DNA of 5,312 nucleotides, taken from assembly GCA_016186375.1 (NCBI GenBank), contig JACPLS010000020.1, positions 1 to 5,312 on the forward strand, written 5' to 3'. Source of the DNA: Candidatus Pacearchaeota archaeon. Its GTDB lineage: Archaea > Nanobdellota > Nanobdellia > Pacearchaeales > GW2011-AR1. Shown here piece by piece: positions 1 through 4,878 of the stretch (within the stretch, counting starts at the first letter, position 1; each line of letters starts with the position of its first letter). A program made the position numbers and the translations under genes. Under the pieces are notes generated by a model, which did not search any database, was not told where the DNA came from, and saw only the letters and a program-made list of their open reading frames with translations.

Positions 1-790
1 ATAACTTCTTTTGTTCATCAATAATTAAGACTAAATCAATTCCAGTATTTTCTATTGTTTGTAAAGCTTGTCTTATTGTGTTATTTTTTTTTAGAAAAAG
101 TGAATTAATTATATCTTGTTTAAATTTATCATGTGTTTCTGGAAGCCCGATATCTATAAAATATCCTTCATTATATTTATAGCCATAAAGCAGGCCACTT
201 TTTGCTAGGTCTAAAAAAGTTTCTCTTTCCAGAGATACTTTTTTTCCTGCATCTATATATTTCAATATTTCTGGTTCAAATAAATAAATGCCGCATGTAG
301 TGACATCCGATTTAATTTTTGAATCATCAACAAATCCTATAATTTTCTCTCCTTGTAAAAGGACATTTCCTTCTGTCAGAGCATCCGAAGCGTTTGTTAA
401 ACCTAAAGTGCCCATGCCTTTCATTAATTTATGAAATTCATAAAATTTATTGATGTCTAACTTAGCATATAAATCACTGTTAATTACCAAAAATGTATCA
501 GTAAGGTATTTTTCAGCTTTCTTTAAAGCTCCTCCTGTTCCAAGAGGGGAATCTTCTTCTGAATATGTTATTTCAACACCGAAGTTTCTTCCATCTCCAA
601 AATATGACTTAATTTTATCAGCCATATAATAAACGCAGAGTATAATTTCCTTAATACCTTGCTCTTTTAGTAGTCTTATCTGGTGTTCTAAAAAGGGTTT
701 ACCTACTATTGAAATCATTGTTTTTGGTATATCTTCAGATGCAATCCTCAAGCGTTTACCAAATCCTCCAGCTAATATGACTGCTTTCAT
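1..790 (-). CDS. HddC-like sugar-1-phosphate nucleotidyltransferase with C-terminal CBS domain (3' partial)
   Basis: Reading from the ATG at 790 to the window edge gives 263 codons with no stop. Residues 1-230 form a GT-A-fold nucleotidyltransferase: nucleotide-binding LAGGFGKRL (6-14), IPKTM with Lys23, LGTGGAL (83-89), the metal-binding Asp106 in INSD, and FIDIGLPE (211-218). The SLERETFL stretch before FIDIG resembles the D-glycero-D-manno-heptose-1-phosphate guanylyltransferase (HddC/WcbM) group. The family joins a sugar-1-phosphate to an NTP, giving an NDP-sugar in the cytoplasm; the exact sugar and nucleotide cannot be read from sequence. From about residue 231 the chain runs straight into the start of a CBS domain (NTIRQALQTI...LVLIIDEQKKL). 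In bacterial CBS-nucleotidyltransferases this segment normally opens the protein, so more domains probably lie past the edge. The upstream in-frame TGA in the leader fixes ATG 790 as the first possible start. The enzyme class is firm and the substrate is inference. Confidence 0.88.
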   Translation of the reverse strand, partial: MKAVILAGGFGKRLRIASEDIPKTMISIVGKPFLEHQIRLLKEQGIKEIILCVYYMADKIKSYFGDGRNFGVEITYSEEDSPLGTGGALKKAEKYLTDTFLVINSDLYAKLDINKFYEFHKLMKGMGTLGLTNASDALTEGNVLLQGEKIIGFVDDSKIKSDVTTCGIYLFEPEILKYIDAGKKVSLERETFLDLAKSGLLYGYKYNEGYFIDIGLPETHDKFKQDIINSLFLKKNNTIRQALQTIENTGIDLVLIIDEQKKL

Positions 791-834
791 AAGATATGAA
801 GTTCAGCCTCTTTTTGGTTTCTTTTTTTATTCAT
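787..834 (-). CDS. Possible leaderless 15-codon leader ORF overlapping the nucleotidyltransferase start
   Basis: The ATG at 834 begins a 15-residue reading frame (MNKKRNQKEAELHIL). Its TGA overlaps the ATG of the nucleotidyltransferase at 790 as ATGA. The ATG lies 27 bases downstream of the TATAAA core of the minus-strand promoter, where transcription should start and where leaderless genes in this window have their start codon. The main gene itself has no Shine-Dalgarno site at normal spacing; a GAGG lies 16 bases before its ATG, which is too far. Translation may therefore enter here and pass to the main gene by stop-start coupling. The frame is very short and could be chance, so this is a hypothesis. 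Confidence 0.35.
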   Translation of the reverse strand: MNKKRNQKEAELHIL

Positions 835-855
835 CAAAATCTTATTTGTTTGCCA

Positions 856-863
856 TTTATAAA
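856..863 (-). promoter_or_regulatory. Archaeal TATA box for the HddC-like gene
   Basis: TTTATAAA reads on the minus strand in the spacer between the two divergent genes. From the usual spacing of about 26 bases, transcription should start close to 834. That gives either a leaderless start of the short leader ORF or an untranslated leader of about 44 bases before the ATG at 790. The upstream flank is A-rich, as expected for a BRE, but is not diagnostic. Confidence 0.55.
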
Positions 864-956
864 TAAATTTGCATTTGATTATATATTTAGTTTTTATTGA
901 TTCCTCAATAATAATTCAAAATCTTTTTATTTGACAATATTCTCTCTTGATCAAAG

Positions 957-965
957 TATATAAAA
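957..965 (+). promoter_or_regulatory. Archaeal TATA box for the SEC-C gene
   Basis: TATATAAAA is preceded by a purine-rich CAAAG that could serve as a BRE. The TATAAA core starts 27 bases before the ATG at 986, so the transcript probably begins at or next to the start codon. No Shine-Dalgarno-like GGAG or GAGG lies between the box and the ATG, which supports a leaderless message. Confidence 0.6.
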
Positions 966-985
966 TGCAAATTACTTAATATATA

Positions 986-2422
986 ATGAAAATAAGCAAC
1001 AATGCTCAATGCCCATGTAATTCAGGAGAAAAATACAAAAAATGCTGCAAGGGAAAATTAACAGAAGAACAAGAAAAATATTACGCTCTTTTAAGCACAG
1101 AAGGTAAGATTAAAGATAAGTTAGTTAGAATTGTATCAATTGAATTAGGCAAAGATATTTTAGATGCATACTCTTTAAAGTTCAATAACAAACATTTTGG
1201 TGATAAAGATAATGGCTTTAATCCTTCAGCATTTTTTGAATGGTTCTTTCTGGAAGCAAAAAAAGAAAGAGAAGAAAAAATATTGGGTTGGATAGTTGAC
1301 AAATATAAAAATGAGTTTAATCAAGAAGAGAATTTAATTATTAAAGAGTGGATTAATAACACGCAAGCAGGTATCTTTGAAATAGTATTATCAAATGAAA
1401 GTGAGTGGTCTTTAATCTTAAAAGAGATTTTTAATGGTAGAGAATATAGAGTAAAAGACCGAATGGCTTCTAGAACAACAATTAAAGGAGATATTGTTTA
1501 TTTACGCCTACAAAATATCTTTGGAGAATATTATATTAGTGGCACAGCACAAAGTTATCCAAGACTAATTCTAGATCAACTTAAAGATTATGTTAATTTC
1601 TATTACGAAAATGCAAAAGAAGAAAAAGGAATTAGTTATGAAGATTTTATGAATTCTTATGGAGATGTTATATTTAATTTTGAGCCAAAAAGGCTAGAGT
1701 TCATTACTCCTTCCGGTGATGAAATGAAATTTTGTGAACAGACATATTTAATATTAGATAAGAAGCACAATAATATTCTGGATTGGTTTGATAAAAATAA
1801 TAATCTATTCATTATAACTAATGTAAATACTAAAGGCAGAAAGTTTAATGCTTCAATAGCTATAAAAGCCCATAAAAAAGAAATTTCTAGAAGCACTATG
1901 AAAGGAGAGACTATGAGAATTGAATCTCACTTTATCGATCGTGAGAAAGGAGAGAAAATATTAACTCAGGGCAGTATAGATATTAAAGGAGATAATCTAA
2001 AATTATTTACTAATTCAGAAGAATCTTTAGATAACATAGTCAAAAGAATGTTAGATAATAAAAATGGCATAGGCAATTACATTAAATTAATAAAAGAGGA
2101 AGTTGTTTCTCCTGAAGATATTATTAATGATGGAGAATTATCCGAAGAAGAGGATGAAGAAATTGATGAAGAGAAAGATCCAAATATGGTCAAAATTAGC
2201 AAAGGATTATTAACAGAGTATTATAAGAAATGGTGCAGAATGAGAATCCCTGCTCTTGGAAATAAAACTCCTCGTCAAGCAATAAAAACAGAAGATGGAA
2301 AAGAAAAACTAAAAGAGCTTCTGAAAGATTTTGATAACATAGATCTTCACAAAAAAAGAGAAGGAGAACTCTTCGCCGACAGTGTAAAAATAATAAGAGA
2401 GGAATTAGGATTTTATGAATGA
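986..2422 (+). CDS. SEC-C zinc-motif protein of unknown function (478 aa)
   Basis: The N-terminus carries a clear SEC-C motif, CPCNSGEKYKKCC, with Cys9, Cys11, Cys20 and Cys21 as probable zinc ligands. The motif was named for the C-terminus of SecA but occurs at either end of many unrelated proteins, so it does not imply secretion. The middle region, about residues 25-370, has no motif I can assign confidently; a beta-rich stretch, GDIVYLRLQNIFGEYYISG, lies near residue 170. Residues 383-398 are a strongly acidic linker (GELSEEEDEEIDEEKD). The C-terminal part, about 408-452, holds IPALGNKTPRQAI followed by a Lys/Glu/Leu-rich helix; this resembles the 'GxTPxxAL...LL' tail of Xre/MbcA/ParS-type domains, a weak similarity. 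No signal peptide or membrane segment is visible, so the protein is probably cytoplasmic. It has its own promoter, runs opposite to the sugar genes, and ends 6 bases from the convergent nucleotidyltransferase. Its function is unknown. Confidence 0.9.
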   Translation: MKISNNAQCPCNSGEKYKKCCKGKLTEEQEKYYALLSTEGKIKDKLVRIVSIELGKDILDAYSLKFNNKHFGDKDNGFNPSAFFEWFFLEAKKEREEKILGWIVDKYKNEFNQEENLIIKEWINNTQAGIFEIVLSNESEWSLILKEIFNGREYRVKDRMASRTTIKGDIVYLRLQNIFGEYYISGTAQSYPRLILDQLKDYVNFYYENAKEEKGISYEDFMNSYGDVIFNFEPKRLEFITPSGDEMKFCEQTYLILDKKHNNILDWFDKNNNLFIITNVNTKGRKFNASIAIKAHKKEISRSTMKGETMRIESHFIDREKGEKILTQGSIDIKGDNLKLFTNSEESLDNIVKRMLDNKNGIGNYIKLIKEEVVSPEDIINDGELSEEEDEEIDEEKDPNMVKISKGLLTEYYKKWCRMRIPALGNKTPRQAIKTEDGKEKLKELLKDFDNIDLHKKREGELFADSVKIIREELGFYE

Positions 2423-2428
2423 TGAAAT

Positions 2429-3154
2429 TTAAGATAGAGAAGAGAATATCTCCGGATGAGATATTATGAAATCTTCGCATCTTTTTAAGCGCTCTGGTGT
2501 TCCTATATCAGCTATAAATTCTTCAGTGTGATAAGCGAAAAATCCTAATCCATTTTCCAAAATTTTTGGATAAAGGTATGTTTCAAAAGTAAATACTTCT
2601 TTATCCATCAGCCCTAAGATAATTGGTTCCATTATGCAAAGTCCTGAATTAGATAACTCTCCTGCCCCAGTATGATCATCATGTTTTGAAATAAATTTCT
2701 GCACTTTTCCAGTCTCATCAATCTGCAATATGTCAGAATCATGAGGGTGAGAGGATTTATGAACATGAACGGTAATATCAGCATTATTTTTTTCATGAAA
2801 TGCTAACATTTTTTCAAAATTTATCGCGCAAAAAACATCTCCAGAAATATAAACAAATCTATCATCAATAAAGTTTTTAGCATATTTTATAGGCCCTCCA
2901 CTTCCAAGAGGATACGGCTCTGTTGAGTGAGTTATATTTACTCCAAGATTTTTTCCATCTTTAAAATAATCAATTACTTTATCTGCTAAATGACCATTCA
3001 TTAATACAATATCATTTAATAAATTAGTTTTTGCCCAATCTATAAGATGATGAAGTATAGGTTTCCCTGCTACATTTACCATGGGCTTTGGTATATTCTT
3101 TGTTAAAGGATATAATCTTTCTCCTTTTCCTCCAGTATTTATTAATAATTTCAT
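2429..3154 (-). CDS. Sugar-1-phosphate nucleotidyltransferase (HddC/RmlA-like)
   Basis: This complete 241-residue nucleotidyltransferase has NTGGKGERL at 6-14 (a variant of the usual LAGGxGTRL), IPKPM with Lys23, LGSGGP at 83-88, metal-binding Asp106 in ISGDVF, and ADIGTPERL at 215-223 with Asp216. The segment SSHPHDSDILQID (134-146), followed later by the DIGTPER ending, is what I recall from nucleotidyltransferase domains fused to HAD-IIIA phosphatases. It starts only 4 bases after the phosphatase stop, so the two are co-transcribed and probably act in sequence: phosphatase, then NDP-sugar formation. The sugar may be a heptose-1-phosphate, but sequence alone does not fix this. It differs clearly from the first nucleotidyltransferase and so is not a recent duplicate. 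The ATG start fits the family N-terminus. There is no Shine-Dalgarno site, so translation is probably coupled to the upstream gene. Confidence 0.88.
   Translation of the reverse strand: MKLLINTGGKGERLYPLTKNIPKPMVNVAGKPILHHLIDWAKTNLLNDIVLMNGHLADKVIDYFKDGKNLGVNITHSTEPYPLGSGGPIKYAKNFIDDRFVYISGDVFCAINFEKMLAFHEKNNADITVHVHKSSHPHDSDILQIDETGKVQKFISKHDDHTGAGELSNSGLCIMEPIILGLMDKEVFTFETYLYPKILENGLGFFAYHTEEFIADIGTPERLKRCEDFIISHPEIFSSLS
2445..2465. repeat. Perfect 8-bp inverted repeat at a convergent gene junction
   Basis: The arms AATATCTC (2445-2452) and GAGATATT (2458-2465) are perfectly complementary around a 5-base loop, CGGAT. The repeat lies 22 bases past the SEC-C stop and inside the last codons of the convergent nucleotidyltransferase. 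It could form a hairpin in either transcript and help define 3' ends. It lacks an adjacent long T tract, so a terminator role is not established. Confidence 0.35.
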
Positions 3155-3158
3155 TCTT

Positions 3159-3509
3159 TTATCTTTTTAACACAATATCTCTTACAGCCTCATAAAGGTC
3201 CTTCGCTCTAAATTCAGGATTAGAGTCGTTATATTTTTCCGGTTTACCTCTCTCAACAAGAATACCTTTACATCCAGCTTTTTGTCCAGCCAAAATGTCT
3301 GAATGACTATCTCCAATCATATAACTTTGTGTTAGATCTATATTAAAATCATTTCCTGCCTGCAAAATCAATCCATGTTTTGGTTTCCTGCATTCACATT
3401 CTTTAACATAATCATTGTTCGGCCCATTTGGCCCAATTTTTCCTTTCGGATCTGGATGATGGGGGCAATAATATGTTTTATCTATTCTTGCTCCTTGTTG
3501 TAATAGCAA
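3159..3509 (-). CDS. gmhB: GmhB-type HAD-IIIA phosphatase, C-terminal part after an in-frame stop
   Basis: This is the second part of the phosphatase, in the same frame as the N-terminal part and separated from it by one TAA. The only nearby start codon is a TTG at 3509, one codon past the stop, so termination followed by re-initiation is conceivable but has no ribosome-binding site. It carries the zinc site typical of GmhB (CPHH, then CECRKP; Cys89, His91, Cys112, Cys114 in read-through numbering), the motif III lysine in CRKP (Lys116), and motif IV MIGDSHSDI with Asp141 and Asp145 for Mg2+. Alone it lacks the catalytic aspartates and should be inactive. Read through, the product is about 190 residues, the usual size for GmhB, which removes the 7-phosphate from D-glycero-D-manno-heptose 1,7-bisphosphate. 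The family is clear; the exact substrate and whether the gene works are uncertain. Confidence 0.8.
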   Translation of the reverse strand: MLLQQGARIDKTYYCPHHPDPKGKIGPNGPNNDYVKECECRKPKHGLILQAGNDFNIDLTQSYMIGDSHSDILAGQKAGCKGILVERGKPEKYNDSNPEFRAKDLYEAVRDIVLKR

Positions 3510-3512
3510 ACT

Positions 3513-3515
3513 TTA
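3513..3515 (-). other. In-frame TAA interrupting the phosphatase
   Basis: The stop replaces residue 73 in the helix between INHYL and SLLLQQGARID. A single A-to-T change from AAA would give it, and lysine would suit this solvent-facing helix; CAA or GAA are also one base away. Both flanks are good family sequence in one frame, so nothing is missing except this codon. Possible causes are a real nonsense mutation, a base-call error, or unusual read-through. TAA is used as the terminal stop by this gene and by the next one, so codon reassignment is unlikely. Confidence 0.85.
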
Positions 3516-3731
3516 CAAATAATGGTTAATATCATCTAATTCTGTAATACTACAAAGTCCTCGAGCGACGACTGGTTGATTTGTTATTACAATAGTCAAA
3601 TAATCATTATTATTTAGCATTTTTATCGCTTCTGCAACTCTTGGAATTAATTCGAGTTCTTCCTTTTTATACATCAAGTCTTTGTCTATTACAATTACCC
3701 CATCTCTGTCTAAAAACACTGCTTTTTTCAT
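3513..3731 (-). CDS. gmhB: GmhB-type HAD-IIIA phosphatase, N-terminal part (ends at premature stop)
   Basis: These 72 residues hold the catalytic start of the phosphatase. HAD motif I is FLDRDGVI, with nucleophile Asp8 and acid/base Asp10. Motif II is VITNQ with Thr50, followed by VVARG, where most GmhB-like proteins have an SGIARG-like sequence. The frame then stops at residue 73, and the zinc site, motif III lysine and motif IV aspartates lie in the next piece. The fragment alone should not fold into a working HAD domain. The start is well supported: a TATA box sits 28 bases upstream, so the mRNA should be leaderless, and the family begins with the same MKKAVFLDRDG pattern. It heads a two-gene operon with the nucleotidyltransferase. 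Confidence 0.82.
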   Translation of the reverse strand: MKKAVFLDRDGVIVIDKDLMYKKEELELIPRVAEAIKMLNNNDYLTIVITNQPVVARGLCSITELDDINHYL

Positions 3732-3753
3732 AAATAAGTCAACTCGAAATTCC

Positions 3754-3761
3754 TTTATAAA
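3754..3761 (-). promoter_or_regulatory. Archaeal TATA box for the phosphatase-nucleotidyltransferase operon
   Basis: TTTATAAA reads on the minus strand, with its TATAAA core starting 28 bases before the ATG at 3731. The predicted transcription start coincides with the start codon, so the operon mRNA is probably leaderless. This operon's presumed promoter looks intact, even though the first gene carries a stop. Confidence 0.62.
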
Positions 3762-3866
3762 TTCTATTGATCTTGAACATAATAATTAAAAATTTTCAAA
3801 CTATCATTGTAGAGGATAATTGTCAGATATTAGATTTCTTATTAATGTCTTTATATCACGATAATA

Positions 3867-3876
3867 TTTTTAAATA
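3867..3876 (+). promoter_or_regulatory. Probable archaeal TATA box for the unrecognised plus-strand gene
   Basis: TTTTTAAATA lies about 35 bases before the ATG at 3906, predicting a start near 3898 and a leader of only 7-8 bases. A weaker AT-rich candidate, CTTTATATC, lies near 3850-3858. Between the box and the ATG, CTCTT (3881-3885) and AAGAG (3891-3895) could pair around AAATA, but so short a stem may be chance. Confidence 0.42.
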
Positions 3877-3905
3877 CCTCCTCTTAAATAAAGAGATAAA
3901 ATAAA

Positions 3906-4178
3906 ATGGAAGAAAAAGAAATTTATGATTTTAAAGTTCTTAATGCAGTAGCAGAGTTTGATGGCCAAAGACTTACTGTTAGATTATTTTATCCTCCCAT
4001 AAATCAGCTTGAGGAAATTTCTTCAAGATTACCAGAACAACTGGATTTTGGTATAGATGTTATTGAGCGGCTATTTAGAGATGGAAGAGCAGTTGTTGCT
4101 GATTCTCAGCATCCTTTAAAACCTTCATCCGGAGGTTCATTGTATATTCTTGATGATAATACAATAAATGTTTATTAA
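3906..4178 (+). CDS. Unrecognised protein, N-terminal part before a frameshift
   Basis: The first 90 residues (MEEKEIYDFKVLNAVAEF...) have normal soluble-protein composition with alternating beta and helix character and no signal peptide or membrane segment. I do not recognise the family. The frame ends in tandem TAA TAA at 4176-4181. The -1 frame is open from 4160 through to 4828 with the same composition, and one added T near 4175 would join the two as ...INVY-LITTDKNPW.... I therefore read this as the N-terminal third of a protein of about 307 residues rather than a complete 90-residue gene. A probable TATA box lies about 35 bases upstream. It is divergent from the phosphatase operon. Confidence 0.65.
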   Translation: MEEKEIYDFKVLNAVAEFDGQRLTVRLFYPPINQLEEISSRLPEQLDFGIDVIERLFRDGRAVVADSQHPLKPSSGGSLYILDDNTINVY

Positions 4179-4462
4179 TAACAACTGATAAAAATCCTTG
4201 GCTTATTGTTCCAACAGAATCAAAAGAAGAAACTTTAGCAAGAGCAAGATTTTTCAAGTTAAATCTCCCTACAAGGGAAGTAAAATCAGAAATACTTCCT
4301 GGTTATGATAGATTAGAGGTATATGAGGATAACAAACACTTATTTACCGCAGATAAAGTCAGCATTTCATTAGTACATGAATCTGTTACATCTCTAAGCA
4401 CACTATGGACACGTAGGCTTCCTCTTTCTTCAGATGAAGTCGTTCCTATTGATACAGAAGGC
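4160..4462 (+). other. Frameshift junction and startless coding stretch linking the two halves
   Basis: This stretch would otherwise look like a gap between two small genes. Read in the frame of the downstream piece it is fully open (TTDKNPWLIVPTESKEE... to ...VVPIDTEG), with protein-like composition, but it has no ATG, GTG or TTG before 4463. That pattern is expected when the real start is upstream in another frame. The likely lesion is one missing T within TTTATTAATAAC near 4171-4178. I see no canonical X-XXY-YYZ slippery site for programmed -1 frameshifting. Confidence 0.6.
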
Positions 4463-4828
4463 ATGGTGATAAAGGGAGAATTTAGACATTTTAATCGAGA
4501 ATCTTTTTTTATTCCTTTGGAAGAAATTATAGATAAACAATTTGGCACTCCTCTTAATAATTTCAGAGTGTTTCAATTGGATAGGATTGAATCAGGAACT
4601 CCTTATGTCAAAACTCCTTCTTATGAACCACCATACTTTGGTCCAGAGAAAGTTGTAGTAAATAACCCTCATCTTTGGTCCCCTGAAGACATGATGGATA
4701 ATTGCTTAAGGTCTCTGGGTGTTCATGGATATAAAGGGAGAGGAGCATTACAACTAGGTCTTCAAAAGATTAAAGCCAGGAGAGATAAAAAGTCTCTCGT
4801 TCCAGAGGAATACCTTGTAAAAACTTAA
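4463..4828 (+). CDS. Unrecognised protein, C-terminal part after a frameshift
   Basis: The coordinates give the first ATG in this frame, but coding continuity reaches back to about 4175, so this ATG is probably an internal methionine of the broken gene. The 121 residues include IPLEEIIDKQFGTPL, an aromatic/proline-rich segment (PSYEPPYFGPEKVVV), and a basic C-terminal helix (KIKARRDKKS). No catalytic motif is apparent, there are no cysteine clusters, and there is no membrane segment. I do not recognise the family. It ends at a TAA 50 bases before the convergent SDR stop, with an AT-rich inverted repeat between them. Confidence 0.6.
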   Translation: MVIKGEFRHFNRESFFIPLEEIIDKQFGTPLNNFRVFQLDRIESGTPYVKTPSYEPPYFGPEKVVVNNPHLWSPEDMMDNCLRSLGVHGYKGRGALQLGLQKIKARRDKKSLVPEEYLVKT

Positions 4829-4831
4829 ATA

Positions 4832-4877
4832 ATTATTGTTAATTTCAATCTAAAAAATTATTTAAATTAATAATAAT
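4832..4877. terminator. AT-rich inverted repeat between convergent genes, possible bidirectional terminator
   Basis: The arms 4832-4845 and 4864-4877 pair over 14 positions, 13 Watson-Crick and one G-U, around an 18-base loop. It fills most of the 50-base space between the unrecognised plus-strand gene and the SDR, where both transcripts must end. The pairing is only A-T rich, so the structure is weak. Archaeal termination depends mainly on T tracts, and this site has only short ones. Confidence 0.35.
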
Positions 4878-4878
4878 A

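Noticed and set aside
986..1060. SecA or a secretion factor, from the SEC-C motif
   Set aside because: The SEC-C motif is widespread outside SecA, and there are no Walker or DEAD-motor motifs in this protein.
1081..2480. Minus-strand open frames at 1081-1302, 1657-1896 and 2196-2480
   Set aside because: They lie antisense to the SEC-C gene (the last also runs into the convergent gene), have odd Leu/Ser/Phe-rich composition, and show no family motif.
3513..3515. TAA read as a recoded sense codon (pyrrolysine, selenocysteine or a changed genetic code)
   Set aside because: Pyrrolysine uses TAG and selenocysteine uses TGA. TAA is also the terminal stop of both genes in this operon, so reassignment would extend their products.
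4169..4181. Programmed -1 ribosomal frameshift
   Set aside because: The zero-frame codons GTT TAT TAA do not form an X-XXY-YYZ slippery heptamer, and I see no strong downstream stem-loop. A lost base is simpler.
4075..4548. Minus-strand open frames at 4075-4257 and 4303-4548
   Set aside because: They are antisense to the frameshifted plus-strand gene, whose reading on the plus strand has better protein-like composition; no promoter or motif supports them.
3906..4828. Nudix-type hydrolase for the frameshifted gene
   Set aside because: The early beta-rich stretch looked faintly similar, but there is no Nudix box (GX5EX7REUXEEXGU) in either part.
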